A stretch of 64,000 nt of DNA from Hetaerina americana (GCA_022747635.1 JAKTNV010000003.1:26489830-26553829); one strand, 5' to 3'; counted from the first letter of the stretch, positions 31,845-45,380 are shown. The notes: generated by a model from the letters alone, not told the origin. Numbers and translations are program-made.

Positions 31845-34582
31845 CTTGCTGGGTTAGAGTCATAGATAGCTCTTGAATAAAAGCAGTTGTTATTTGATGA
31901 AACTCCGTGCTTTATATATATCCCGTTACCCCGCGCACAGTCATACATATATGCCCGCTCTTGCTCTTCTCTTCCCAGGAATAATTTTATTTCTCCTTAG
32001 AGAAGCTTCAGCTTTCCCATACGTCACGTGCTTTAAGTCCACACGCAAACATGGGCACATCCACTGAGAACACAACTGTCACATTGGCACGCGACAGAGA
32101 GCTGCTATGAAAGAAAAACAAACTCCAACGCACAGAAGGATGCGGCGACCCACATCATAGGCAGTGAATGAGGGTAAACAAAGGGGACGAAATATTTATT
32201 AGTCTCGCCAACGATATAAATCAGTTGGAGGAAATGTCAAAACCACACGTAATAAATCTCCAAAAAGATTATTAGCAGTCCAAACCTTCAATACATACTA
32301 AAAATACTTTTTTTCCGATAGCTATTGATTTTAACTCTTAGGCAGATACGAACACTTTCTGTGCCTGATAATCATTGTGTTATAGCTAAACAGTACGTTA
32401 GTAGTATCCGTGATTAATACGTCATACGTGTAAATACATTGTCATATTATAATTGAACTATTAGAATAGAAAAACTGTTCAGCACCAATTACCAAATAGC
32501 TACTTCTGGGTTGAGCGACAGGACAGAGTCCGAAAAGGTGCGCACTGTTCACATGCTAATGGTCACAGACAGTAATATACAACGAGATAACAGAAAATTT
32601 GAATGATTAAAATAATGAAAGTATATGGATTACCAATCGTTTCATGGTTAACAGTGTAAATAAATAAACTTTAATGCAAACTCTATGCAAAATTGGTTGC
32701 TATATAAGCTACCTAGTCAAACTAGATATTCCCTGGCCTACTGCGATGACTACTATAATATTCCCATAGTTTTCACGAAAAATTTTCAATTTAAACTACT
32801 TCTTTTTTGAGCCTATTATTTTTCGCACTAAAATGTTAACGATGACACTGATTCCTTAAGCTTTCAGACTTAATGCGCCGGATATGAATTTAACAAAATA
32901 TTTTCATGACCATGACCGAGAAAATCAATTGCAATTTCCTTTATCATATTCCTAAGTATATTAAGCACGCGTGGCCAACCAACTGAATAAAAACACCATT
33001 TTTAGATATTCATACTCACAAAAGGAAATATTATACAGTTACCTGGGATAAAAAATTTACTAGATGCAGTAAATGGTCAATGGGAAATTACGTTAGACAA
33101 AGAGAAAGGAAGATCATGGGTTGTAAATCCAGTTAAATAAGGAATCATCACATCTATTTTGATTAATAAAAATTTATAAAATAAAACTGTATGCACACTT
33201 TAATGCGGATATAGTATTTAAAAACAATGCATAGCAGAACCCCTAACTTACCAGAAAAGTGGGACAGGTTTAACATGGAGTTAAATTATATTTTATATGA
33301 GAAAGAAATTTTAAAATATTTCGGTAAATAGTAACGGCTGGACATGGAAAAGCAAAAATATTTTCATTTAACGACGAGTGGAAAAATTAGCGAACACTCG
33401 TAAGCAAGTGAGAGGGACACGAAATACAGACGGAGACGGAGTTGCTTGAAGGGAAGACAGAAACGAGCATAACGTACATATAAAAAAATAAAATACGCCT
33501 ATATCTCACCCTCGGCCTGCAAGAGCAGTGCGTGTGGCACATTTAAAAAGGGAGAGACCCCACTTTTTTAAGAGCATGCGTGCTCATGCGCTTTCGTAGG
33601 GTCTGTTAAACACAATATTTCATTTGAGTCACAGAACAATTCAACCACCTTTAAAAACCACTCTCTACTCCCACTCTCTACAGCCCCTTCCTTCATTTTC
33701 CTCCTTTCCTCCATACTTTCTTTCTACTGTCCCTTCAATCGGTCTTTGCTATCCTTCCTTAACCGTTTTGCCATCAATCTATCCAAAGTTTTTTCCTATG
33801 TCTATACTCACGTTTCTAAGATGTTTTGTATCCATCTGTTATTTTCGTTTCTTTTTGGTAGCTCATGTCATAGTTGATTATTAAATATTTCCACAGTAAG
33901 TAAAACTTCACCATTACCTATTGTGGAGATACTAGTGAGGCAATCCGCTTTTTGGCGCACTTCATTACCTTCCACTTGGCGATTGGTTAGTGCTTGGTTG
34001 GAATAATCCCTACTCCTGTAAACGCCATGGTCTTCCTTTGCCGTACGTAATCTTTAGCTCTAGCTATTACGCTGTGTTTATACGTTAATGTTATGTTGCA
34101 GTGCTTGGAGCTTTAACTTCTTTGAAAAAGATTGTATTTCCTCTTTAAGTAGTTACAAGAAGCAACATTATACTGCAGCGTCGCGTAAACCTCCCTACAT
34201 TTTTGCAGTAAGCGAACTTAAGATGTTTCATATTGCAACCCCATCATCATCACTTCCAAATTTCCTAAGATTACATTTTCGTATAAATTATTTTACTGCT
34301 ACTCTACGAGAAGTGAGTGTATTCATTATTGTTTTCAGTAACAATGGTATAACAGCTTAACTTAAAAACTAATTTTCTAAAGTTTGCACCACCCAGCATT
34401 TTGTTCAGCAACGCATGGCAAAATAGTTTTACATCTTGAAATCATTTTAATCATAACTTGTGTTCATAAAATAATAAATATAAATATCAGCCCAGTACAC
34501 TCAAATTTAAAAACTGCTAACAGAATTGTATGCAAATTCCAACCATGATCTTACTGTTCAAAATGAATGGCTTTGCCATTTT
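31845..34582. other. AT-rich DNA; weak pyrimidine patch at 33640-33800
   Basis: No gene or repeat was recognised. The patch around 33640-33800 is C/T-rich and gives an 86-codon low-complexity frame (33624-33884). The rest is AT-rich. Confidence 0.5.
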
Positions 34583-34620
34583 TATATAAAAAAACCATAA
34601 ACACAGTAATCAACCCGAGG
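34583..34620 (-). mobile_element. SINE family A tail fragment
   Basis: AAAAAACCATAAACACAGTA followed by ATCAACCCGAGG matches the tail-side end of the SINE A copy at 30899 with very few differences. Only about 35 bp is recognisable, so this is either a heavily truncated insertion or the eroded end of one. Confidence 0.6.
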
Positions 34621-37600
34621 GAATTTTTATATATTCATCGAAGAATATTTCTTTATTACACAATAATGCATTTCCTTTCTAATTTGCTGGTGAATATATT
34701 TAATTTAATTGATATGCGGATGACATTTGTTCAGAAATTTAGAAAAGCTACATTTGTATTACAGACTGTCCACAATCTCAATGCACATAAAGGAAATTAA
34801 GAATCAAATCCTTAAACCATAATAATCAGAAAGGGTGTACGTAAATTACATACAGAGTCAAGAGTTTTAAGTGTAAATAATGATTTTAATTGCCAATCAT
34901 TATTGGACTATTCATTTTATAAATACACGGAACTGCGGGGAATAGCGTGACAGTCACACTTACGGAGTCATCCGCTGGTGTGCACCAAAATTAAGGAATT
35001 TCAAATTGAAAAAATATTTATTTTAAACGTAAAATAACTTTTGATTCGTTTAATCCGATCACAATGCAATTTGAAAACTTATTGAACTTTAAATTTCTTC
35101 TGTAAAATGTACTTTGAAATAAACGGTTCAGCACCGAACGGCAATTCAACGCTATTTTGACGAAATAGAACAACGATACGATAGCTATTTTTTTCGTGCA
35201 CCTCTCACTTGAATGAATAACAATGTAAAATCAATTGACAAAGGGAAAATGATTAAGATTTAATTTTCAACAGAATAATCCATCTTCAAATAATGTAAAT
35301 GCTTTCCATACTACACCTAACACAATCCCTTTCTTTATCCTAGAGAACTCCGGAACAACTTTCGGGGAGGGGTAATTTAGCCTGCCTGTAACATGGCCAA
35401 ACCCTTATTAATGTAGACCTAAACTAAAACCCTTCCTCCATTTATCGTCCACGAGGACAATTAGCGGTAAGGAAAAAACCCTCAGAAACACGACTCTCCC
35501 TTGACAAATGGAATTTTATATACGACTGAAGAGAGGAACACTCGGGACTAACAACGAGGATTAGGCGTGGTCTTCGCCTCATGCCAACGCCCAGATGTAG
35601 AAAAGAGGGCGAGCAGCGAAAAGGGAAAAGATAGAGGGTTGGGGTGGAAAAGTTTCAAAAGGGGATGATGACAAGTGTGCGGGGATGAGGAGATGGGAGG
35701 GTGGGATAGAGATGTGCGGGAGTGGGCGTCGAAGAAATGGAAGTCAACCGCAGCAGCACCCATGAACCAAGTTTCCCCGGTACAGACAACACAAGCAACA
35801 TGCACCAACATTCGCCAACGCAACAAGAGATTGTTCTGCTCCCTCCCACCCCTGACGCCCTCGAGATGGACGCATATTATTGAAGATTCCGTAGAGCACT
35901 CGAACTGGTGTCAACTATCAGTGGGGAGGTAACTATGCTCAATGACAAAGGCAATTCACCATATGTGACGCGCTGGATCAAGTGAGCAAGACACGGGAGA
36001 ACTATAACCGAACGTCTTTCCGGGTCTTATAATTTCTCAGTAATGCTTAATCCTATGGTTAAACCGCTCCACCATGATGTTATTCCATTATCCCAGATCT
36101 CATTTTATCGACGTCAAATCTCACGTACAAAGAGTCGTTCATTCCTAATTCCCAACAATGATATTCATAATTTTCCCCGCTTGGTTCTAATTTTCCTTCT
36201 CTTACATCATTCATTAACTTACACATTATTCTTTGATCGTTACTGGTAAAGTACTGCGCTGTCTTTCCAGAATGAACAACCACACATATGCGCCCTTTTC
36301 TTCAGGCATTTAATCATTTAGAAATGGAATCCTATCACTAATGTTAACGATACTTGTCGCCGTCTACTAAACCAAAGTTCCTATGGTTAATCAAAGAGTC
36401 CAATGAACTCATTTCTGGACACATCAAAATGAATACGAAAATATATCAATACACTCTGGTGAATATTGTTTTCCCGTTATGAATTATAGAAAGAGAAAAA
36501 AAATAAAACAGTAATAGAATGCTCAAACAAATGATAGATAGTAGAGACCTTCATTAACCGAAGTCAAATTACGGAAAATTTATATTACAAATAGAAATAC
36601 AAAACCGAAGACAATATTAGGGAATTGCAATAACATCAAAGCAATTTTGGAATTCCCTATTAATTGAAAATTAAAGACATTCTTAATTAGTGTTAAGAAA
36701 TAGGTACACATGATATATAAAAGAAACAAAAAATAAACTGACCAAGTATTTAATACGTGTACATGTTTACCGAGTCACTCTTAATTAATTTTTATTATTT
36801 TATATTTATAATACGTTTTAATTCTATTGATTAATAATGCAGTATTAAGATGGAATTGAATATTTAACTACATTTTGGAGCATCCTTCAGTACAAATATA
36901 TTAGTATGCTACGGTGTATACATGCATTAAATTATATAAACTACCGTAGGTCAGTTTTATATAGAAATATATTAAAGATGTGCTCCCACTTTTTAAGATT
37001 ACGTAGGATTTTCCAGGAATTGGATATTGAGATTTAAATGGAAATGAAAATATTGGAAATGGACATCATTGAAAACAGGACAGCATGAACATTGTGGAAT
37101 TAAAGAAAAGAACTCCCATCAACAAAACTCCAATGCGAACATTAATTTAATAGAATTTATTATTAATTTATCTCTTTCCTGGGGATATAATGAAAGTTGA
37201 AGATGAAGGTGATGTCGTTATCATGAAATACGAATAGGGCAATCGTTCACACCAGGGTATACATGTCAGTTTATGTAATTCCCATATTGCCTCTCTTCGC
37301 CGATCGATCAATACAGTGAGACAAATACATAATTTATTATGACATGCCAAAATGTGAGAACATTTAGAGATAATGAAAAGGAAAAAACTTCCATTTCACC
37401 TCAAGGAAGAACATGTCAAAATGGAAATGATTTAGTTATACATTATTCGGGATATTGATGACAAGATTATATTAAATGAGTAATTTTTGAGCAAAAATTG
37501 CCAATGAACAGGTTTCATTTAGTAAAGAGATTAAAATATATGTTTACACCATGCCATTCTCCCTTCCTTATTTAACATTTGGCACAGGTCAATCTTACAA

Positions 37601-38135
37601 AACCTATTCACTCCAAACAGCCTGTGATTTCTTTTTCAGATTAACAAAATAGTTTAGTTGCAATAATTATTAATTTTCCCACATTATAGGCATATTATTG
37701 ACTTGTTTCAGTGAACTCATTTTAAGCTCGATTTTTTGCGCGTGGGCGTAATACTTAAGTCATATATTAACGGATTACTTAAGGTAACATAGGTTTGGGT
37801 TCAAAAAGGGGATTGGGTACCATTTCTACCATAGCAGTATTTAGGATAGAAAGCCATATAAGATACAAACAGGACATACGTGTTTGTTTGGAGAAATTTG
37901 AGGTGTTTGAGTAAGTAAATTAGGAAATATTAATGAATGAATGTAGAAAATAGGAGTAAACTCTAGGGATAAGTGACTTATTCGGGCCCAGTACTGCGCC
38001 GGTGTGGTAAGCGGATGGAGAATCAGGATGGGAAATAATAAGCAGCAGCTTAAGACAAGCCTGCCAATTATTTTCCGGGCTTTACAGAGGATAAGCGAAT
38101 AAAATGGTGATAGGCATGGGAAGGGCTGGAGATAG
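34621..38135. other. AT-rich DNA; purine-leaning patch at 35580-35720
   Basis: No gene was recognised. A G/A-rich patch (35580-35720) carries overlapping frames on both strands. A short stretch at about 34929-34986 shares the motif AGTCATCCGCT and neighbouring GGAACTGCGGG-like sequence with about 50408-50482, possibly a minor dispersed repeat. Confidence 0.5.
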
Positions 38136-38139
38136 AGGC

Positions 38140-38820
38140 AAATGAACTTACTCGGGGAAAACATAGAATAAGTTAAATTTGTGGATGATGAAGATTTAGT
38201 AAACCAAAAGATTAAAAGCACAGTAAATGAAGGGTATGAAATTCATCAAGCAGCGCAATTCACCTAACTAGGAATTATTTTGAACGAATGTAGTCTAAGT
38301 AAAAAGGTCATAAAAAGAAAAACTGACCGGAACGTAAGCTTTTACAAAAATGAGGAAGTTGTCAGCAAGAATCTTGGGTAATATTATTATAAAATCAGAT
38401 AAATTTGACATGGAGTATAGTTTAGCATTGCTGGAATACTAGGTGATCAAAGAAAAAACATAAGGGTATATTGGAGCATTTCCAGATGTCGGTGTAGATA
38501 AGGATGGATAAAGTAAAATAGACGACAATAAAAAAAGGAGATGGGAGGAAAAAGTGATAATGAAGGAAATTCAAAGGAAGCAAGAAGAGTGGAAAAGTCA
38601 TTTTCATTGGTGGCGGGTTGTTGAGAATTGTGGGTAAAAGAGGTAAAAGGCAGAACAGGCATGTGGGACGGAATAAAATCCCAGAAAGTATGCGAAATTC
38701 AAGGATAAATTATAATGTAGGGTGTCACATTGACTCGTTTCGGATGAAGCCTGGAAATGCATTGGTGACTCACCTGTGTAGTCATCAAAAACATATCTTA
38801 ATAATGATTTGGCTTTAAAA
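38140..38820 (+). mobile_element. LINE remnant, reverse-transcriptase C-terminal region (family with 50.8 and 62.6 kb)
   Basis: Plus-strand translations, with frameshifts, give LGIILNECSLSKKVIKRKTD and then SFYKNEEVVSKNLG (about 38265-38375), which match the LGSxxxxDGxxxxEIKxRIxxAKxxFxKxKxLLTS region of LINE-encoded endonuclease-reverse transcriptases. Next comes ILEHFQMSVxIRMDKVK (about 38470-38525), the family's RLEAFEMWxWRRMxKVxW, then GGGLLRIVGKRGKRQNRHVG, the basic tail. SFRMKPGNALVTHLCS (about 38735-38785) resembles the last residues of such proteins (DRxxWRxxVxxLC). Several stops show that the element is dead. The clade (probably RTE-like) needs a database comparison. Confidence 0.68.
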
Positions 38821-39660
38821 ATATAATTTTAAAACATTCTAAAATAATATGGAGCACATGATGATCGTAAGTGCTAGCATACAGAGAAATGTAATCATTA
38901 AAAGTTGATTGTGAGAAATAACTGAATACTTTACGAGGATTCTCATATTGAAGAAAAATGATTTCCTGATTTTTGTCACCGTTACAAATCATTTATTAAA
39001 GTGAATGATTCTTTTATAAAGAAGGTAACATCGAATACCATAACAAGTGTAATAAAAACGCTTGGTTTCTGATTTATATAAGGATAAGATGGAGTCTTAT
39101 ATCACTAAATAGAATTATAATGAAGTTTTTAGAATCGAAGTTTCCCTGAAAGCCGCCGGGGGGGGGGGGAGGGGGGGTTGGCCGTGAGCAGAAGAACAAC
39201 TCTTATTAGAGTTTTAATACAGATTTTATTATTCTATTTTTAATTCTTAAGGTCGTACAAAGAAATTACTTTAAATAGCACCCGAAAGCCTTGTTTGCGA
39301 TCATGAGTCTTCGTCACTCCATAATATTGGTCATGAATATATTTTACCACTGTTCTGATAGTTTACAGTAAAACCGTTGGCAGAAACTACACGTGCTCAA
39401 TAATTTTCGATAAACAGAAATGAAAAAGTATTTCCAAACAGCCGGTAAAATTTATACTTGAAATGATAGATATTCTATTCTTAAATTCCAACAAGCCAAA
39501 TAGGAATTTAAGTGCGTCCGACGAAGATCTTGAGAAAGATAACGACCACAGCGAAAATCCCACTAAATTATTTTGCCTGTCTTTTATGAGAAACGACCGT
39601 TCGCTTCTTTTACGCAGCACTGGAAGGATTCATGAATGAGAGCAAGATAAGAGCGAAGGG
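38821..39660. other. AT-rich DNA with a G-run
   Basis: No gene was recognised. At about 39158-39177 a run of about 12 G, one A and seven G stands alone in AT-rich surroundings and could form a G-quadruplex; it could also be a length-uncertain homopolymer from sequencing. Confidence 0.55.
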
Positions 39661-39664
39661 ATGG

Positions 39665-40720
39665 CAATAGGAAGGGCTGGGAGACGGAGGTAAAATGGGC
39701 TGGGGGGGCACTACCCTGTGAATGACCAGATAGCACCTGTGTGGTCAGCGGCGAGCATGGAATGCACGTTGGGTGGGCGAGCGGGGGGGAAGGCGGTGGC
39801 CGTCGGTGGGCCCGCGGGCGACGGGGGAAGAGTGAGCTTCAGTTCGGCGGGGGAAGGAGATGTTTGGAGCTTCTGAGGGAGGAAGGCCGAGTCACGGAGC
39901 GGATGAAGGGGCCTATGGAGAAGAGAGAGAGAGGGGGGGAATAGGAGTCGTAGAGTGAGGGTACATGGTAAAGAACGGAACGGAGGCGTACTGGAGGGGA
40001 GCGCTGGCGGAGAAGGAATGAGAGTGATGGAAATCCGACGTCGCCGAATTCCTCCCCCGACCTCCACGCAGACTCGGTGCCTCAGGGTGGTGTACCCTTC
40101 GTAAGCGAGATAGGAGGGGAGGGGGAGCTAGAGGAACGGGTGTGGATGGATGTTGAGAGGGGAATGCGGGAGTAAGATATGACTGAGAAATTCTTCTTTA
40201 CCTTTTTCGACCTTCCCTTTTTTCCTCTGTGACTTCGTGTGTGTGTGGGTACATCGTCTGCCACTACCAAGGGACGGGCCGGACCTCTTATGAATGAAGG
40301 AGCCTGGAGGGGAGGTCTCCCAGGGAGAAAAAGACGTCGGACGGTCCATTCCATTCGCGCACACGCATACAGAAGCTGTTCCGCATGTAAGGCGCGCTCC
40401 AGGAGAGTAAGAGAGGGTAAGGGAAGGCACGATAAATAAAGGTTTTGCTAGAGGAGAAGAAAGAGCACGAATATGGAAGGAGGCGGAGGAATACCAAAAG
40501 TTGGCACGGGTGTAGTAGGGTGAGTGGAGGTTGGAAAGGGTGGAGAAAGAAAGAAAAAGGAGAAGAAAATGGGGAAAATGCTGAGAGGGTGTTTGCCGGT
40601 AGGAGTGAAAATGAAATAGATTTTTTCCAAAAAAGGGAGAGAAGTGAAGGAAATTCTGAGGGCAGTGAGTTTTGGAAACACTCCCTCATTCTTCCACAGC
40701 CGTGTGGAGGAGGTCTAGGT
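39665..40720 (-). repeat. Long purine-rich block
   Basis: G/A-rich on the plus strand over about 1 kb, with a CpG-rich patch at 39770-39840 and a mixed patch at 40200-40400. Minus-strand frames (39711-40067, 40288-40689 and others) are Pro/Ser/Leu/Phe low complexity and overlap plus-strand frames. A shorter purine-rich patch follows at 40985-41165. Confidence 0.6.
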
Positions 40721-42620
40721 TAAGTACCAAACTCCGGGGGTAAGAAAAGGACCAGCCCCGTCCCCCAGTCTCTTCCTCCCTCTTGGGTGCTGACCCACGA
40801 AGAGACTTTAAACTCCCACCCACGCACACGCTGCACCCCTCCCTCCTTTTCAGAAGGGAAACGGAAATGGACACTTCCTCCCTAAGCTCTTAATCACGGA
40901 TTCCACGACAGTTGACATCAGGCATTGACCAGTCGGTTGGGGTCAGGTGGTCTGGTTCACACACGGTGGAGCTTTCGCTGGTATTAAACGTGTGGAGGAG
41001 TGTTGGAGTGTAGGATGGGCGAGGGTGGAGTGAGTAGCAGAAAAGGGTCCAAATAACTTAGCTTACGCCGATTCTCGGCGGGGAGAAGGCTTGGGTAAGC
41101 CACTGAACCGCAGACCCTAACAGGCCCGAAGAGAATGGAGCAGGAGAGGGAAAGGGGATGCGTGCTGTGGACTAGGGAATTGGTTTTTGATGAATACATT
41201 TCTTAAAAAAGAGAATAGATAAGAAGCATCATGACTAAATGAAAGCTGGGAAAAAGATTGTTTCATTCATACGATGGTATGCAAAGAAAAATGCACGCTC
41301 GAATGAAAGTATTATGTACCAAAATGAACGAAAAAAATGTATTGATTTCCGTGATTTATCAATTCAAAACCCACATGTAGTAGAGAAGGAGAAAAATGAA
41401 AAGAATCGAGTTGGTAAAATTGAGGGATATGAATATGATTTATCATAATTAGAATAATTTTTATTTCTTTTTGTGCGCAATAAACCGAAACTCATTGTTG
41501 AAAATCTAGACATTTGCGTTAGAAATAACAAAAATTTATTTAAGTTTATTATTAATGCATTGACAGTATTTTTTTAACTGTAACTGTAACGCCAGCAGAA
41601 TGGAAGAAACAAAAATTCAAAAATAATGAAAATTATGATTTAAAAAGTAGGTCATAAATCAAACAAAATATGAAAAAATTTCAGACCAATTATACACTTT
41701 AAGGCAAATTACTTGAAATTGTTTTATGATGAGTATAGCATCAGAATATTTCTGGTAGGAGCCGGACAAAAGGCCAATATTTAAAGCTGTTGTAACGTAA
41801 AACATTTTAAGACTATATTTTATTAGAGAGTTACATTTTATTTTACTTTATTTTCAATAAATAATGAAAATTAAATAGCTCTACTCATTGCCATCGTTCA
41901 GGTTAATTATTAAATAGATAATCCCGCACTCTACAGTGCAATTATTTATATTAAAGTCATGTAAAAATAACGGCGAACAATTCAATGAACTGGCACATTT
42001 CAAAGCCGCAGGCATTGATTATCATGATTCATCCCCTGTCTGGGATCAATGGGTAAAGCCGTAAGGGTGTGTGGCTAGCGGGGCCCATATTAAGGTACTA
42101 GCAAGGAGAAGTACGGAACGTTCAGGGAAAGAAGTCAAGACTGTACTCGAGGAAACTTTTAAGGCAAAGAGTAACCAGAAGTTTATGACAGAACAAATTG
42201 TTCAATCCCTTCTTCCAAAGCGTTTTAACAAAATTCCCCAGAGTAAAATCTCCTATAGCTTACCTAATCCGTTCCTCCTCCAGATGACCAATAATTAACT
42301 TACATTGGAGAGAAATGATAAAAATAGGTTGCTACATTTACGTCTATTAAGTCAAACATCGAGACTATACTATTTAAATCAATAAAAATTCTAAAATTGG
42401 AATGACTATAAGTCTTGTACTGGTGGAATCAGAATAAACGAAAGGCCTTGTTTTCGTTTTTCTCGTTTATATACAGGCAGCCGGTGCAATAAAGGTGCCT
42501 GTATTGGCACCGGGATTGCCTTTTGAATCCTCAAAATGCCTCTCGTAAAACTCTTTTCTTCCATTTACATTTTGAATATCACGTAAGGGATCTCCTTATT
42601 TGCCAAATAAGTTTTTTGTT
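40721..42620. other. Nothing recognised
   Basis: Mixed to 41200, then AT-rich. The 75-codon frame at 42071-42298 (beginning at a GTG) has unbiased composition but no domain that I recognise and no visible splice context. Confidence 0.45.
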
Positions 42621-42627
42621 TACAAAT

Positions 42628-42658
42628 ACTCAGTAACTGAGGTGATATGTTACTGAGT
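42628..42658. repeat. Short hairpin, 10-bp perfect arms
   Basis: ACTCAGTAAC (42628-42637) pairs with GTTACTGAGT (42649-42658) across an 11-nt loop, just upstream of a SINE A copy. At this size it may be chance. Confidence 0.6.
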
Positions 42659-42675
42659 TTGACCGCTATACGGAG

Positions 42676-42815
42676 GAGGTACCGGTGGACTCTCCTGGAC
42701 ACTCCAAACTAAAATTTCAATGGAAGAAACTGGCTTCCAATCCCGTATGTGTGAATTTCGCACGCCATGGGGCTAGTAAGAGGTCAGCTATACCCTCATA
42801 TACCAACTTTGAGGT
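42676..42815 (+). mobile_element. SINE family A copy, diverged body fragment
   Basis: In plus orientation the fragment contains GGTACCGGTGGACTCTCCTGG, then GAAACTGGCTTCCAATCCCG, TGTGTGAATTTCGCACGCCA and GGGGCTAGTAAG. These align in order with the body of 30899-31134 read on its minus strand. It is more diverged than the copies at 31 kb, and the tRNA-like head and tail are not recognisable. Confidence 0.62.
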
Positions 42816-43135
42816 TGATGACTATAGTGATGGACCATATACGAAGTTCATGTCAATGACGTTCATAGTTCATCACCATGTGTGTGGCTGGGAGAAGTCA
42901 TCCTTATTGATGGTGAATATAACTCACTGAAAAGATCTCATAAGAAACGAGTAAAGACCAACTATTCACCTCCTGTCCCATTCTTCCAGATATATAAATC
43001 CATAAAATGCTCATGTACATTACACGCTAAGTACCTACGAGTATATTCACTATAAACCCGCAAACTCTTGCATATGACTATATTAGCGACTATTTCCCAT
43101 TCGAGACAAACACAGAGACGCGCAACCTTAAAAAC
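42816..43135. other. Nothing recognised
   Basis: The sequence is mixed to AT-rich. The short frame covering the SINE fragment ends here, and it is not a gene. Confidence 0.45.
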
Positions 43136-43139
43136 TTGT

Positions 43140-43560
43140 CGCTCTCTGTATGTTCCATTCTTCCCTGTTTACTCTGTAAAACAATCCAACTTCATTCTTT
43201 CACAAGTCCTTAAGGAGTGGCCTCTCCATTTTCACACGTGAAGTCCGTTTTCTCAACAATTCTTATATCTCCTTTTGTTTTCGACTTCACCTCGTTAAAT
43301 CATATGCCTTCGCATTTAAACTTCCACTTTCTCGTCGTCTTTATGCCAGAGTCCTGTTTTAAATTTATCCTCTCCCTACCCCTTTCCTCCCACTTCTCAC
43401 CTCGTACGTCGCCGCTCCCCAAACCCTCACCAAATCTCACCGGCCCTCTTATCTCCGCTCTCGCCTCAGCCCCAATCCGTCCTCCTCGCCACATACTCTC
43501 TCACCCACCACCCGATTCTTCCCTTCCCCCTCCGCCTCACGGTAAGCTTATGCATCCGCC
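43140..43560 (+). repeat. Pyrimidine-rich block
   Basis: C/T-rich, strongest at 43365-43540. The 132-codon frame 43217-43615 is Ser/Pro/Leu/His-rich without a domain. Confidence 0.55.
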
Positions 43561-44765
43561 AACCATACAAAACCTTTGCTTCATTTTAATCCACATAATA
43601 AATAATAACACATGAAGATGTAAAAACGGTGTGTCTAAGCCTCTTATGCATAAATTTAAGGTGTATCAAAGTAAGAGAAAGATTAGTGAAGGAATAACAA
43701 GTAGAACTATAATACCACTAAACTAAATGCAATACGAACAGTAAAAGTAACAGGTAATACAATCTTAATTCTTGACCAAAGAGTTAATGATAATTTACAA
43801 TGAGGATAAATATGATGGACGAACTGGTATAGAAACGGAAAGAGAAAAGACAGAAAGTGTTCCTTAGCTGAAAACTTGTTTTTCTTAGGTGAAGACCAAA
43901 AATTGAATATGCTATTAAGCTAAAACAACAACTGTGGTGCCGATGAACTGGGTGTCAATAAATCATTTATTTTCACTCTCGAGATACTATCTTGCTCTCC
44001 ATATGCTTACGGAAGTTTGAGTTTTTGTACGTAGAGCTCCCACAAAAATGTTTTTGCAACACTGATGTAAATGTTGCATATTGTGTACATATTTAAAAAA
44101 AAGACGACAAATTGAAGGGCTTACTAAGCGTGTTAGGAAAAAATATTTTCATTTCCTTTTTTTCAAGAGCCATGTTGTCAATTTTAAGTAGTTTAAATGG
44201 AAAATATTTAAACAGACACCTGTAGGAAATTTACATTCCCGTTTAACACCCTTTGGTAAAATGTAATAAACAATTCGAAGTGAAAATTTGAAATACAACA
44301 GTCGCTCCACTCAAGTGTCAGAACTATATCTTTTAGACAGAACGACCACGCCATTCCAAACACACATATCGTCATTATTCTTGATAATATAAGCAACATA
44401 TGCATACTAGATCTAATAAGGTAAATAATCATTAAAATCTTGAGGTCGCCTTATTTATGAAAAAAATGCTTCCTCCTACACATAGGTACTATGAACAAAC
44501 AAACGTCATAAAAATGTAAGTTCGCAATCGCATGTCAATGTCTCCTCAAGTAGTTTTGGGTTCAACTCGCATTAGGCGGAATATAACTGATCGCTCAACA
44601 TACGTTTGCTGTCAAAACGTAGAATTTTTCTTACGTATATATTCAACAGCTTCATTTATTTACATATAAAAATTAAATGGTTTGTTATATATCTCAAGAG
44701 ATAAATCAAATGAAACGGTGCAGGTAAATTTTGTATAGTTGTATCGTGTGCCAATAGTGTGCCTA
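43561..44765. other. AT-rich DNA, nothing recognised
   Basis: No frames with domains and no repeats shared with the rest of the window. Confidence 0.5.
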
Positions 44766-44769
44766 GCCA

Positions 44770-45380
44770 ATCTACAAGCCGCCGCGCTGGCATTTGGGCA
44801 ACGTAGTTAGTACATCAGCCATACTATATATGCATAGTTATTAACTAATAGAGTCACTTATATGGCAGCTCACATTCAAACATATCAACTCACATGCGTG
44901 CCTATATACACAAGACAAAAATTGAGGCGTTTGACTAATTCATTAAATTTAATCTTTAAGTTAATACATTCGAGCATTTGGGTTCGATTTTATTGAATCA
45001 TAGTATCGTCCGAGGGAAGAACGAATACTTGAACGTTCCGTTACGGTGTCTATCTTCCTTATTTTAACCCGATGGCATAATCTACCAATTTCATTAAATG
45101 CCGTAATAATTTCCTTTATGTCGCGAGAAAATTCAGCAGTCCCGTACTTTTTCTAAAAGTCCTAGATTTGACTTCTCTATTCGAGAATCAAGAGGACCGC
45201 CAACCCAATTCCTCCAGCACACCCGTAACGATCTCTTTTCTCGTAGCAATTTTTAACACGCCTAGCGTTTGTTCGCTGGACCGTACCTAATTCTTCAATT
45301 AACGTCTTCTCCCATGGATATTAGATACTTGCTGCGTATCATAAATGTGGTCTAATCAAAGCGATGAAAACCTATTAGTG
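44770..45380 (-). mobile_element. LINE 3' remnant, CR1/jockey-type (sister of 4860-5530)
   Basis: The minus strand from about 45360 reads IRPHLxYAASIxYPWEKTLI (family RPHLEYASxxWDPxxxxxI), then ELGTVQRTNARRVKNCY (family LExVQRRAARFVxxxY). After a frameshift, VTGVLEELGWRSS (plus coordinates about 45195-45235) matches the VTxMLxxLGWxSL motif. Weak traces of the SFFPRTIxxWN motif follow near 45030. The GC-rich stretch at about 44777-44820 resembles in order and composition the end of the copy at 4860, suggesting the same family 3' end. Stops and frameshifts make it inactive. Confidence 0.72.
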
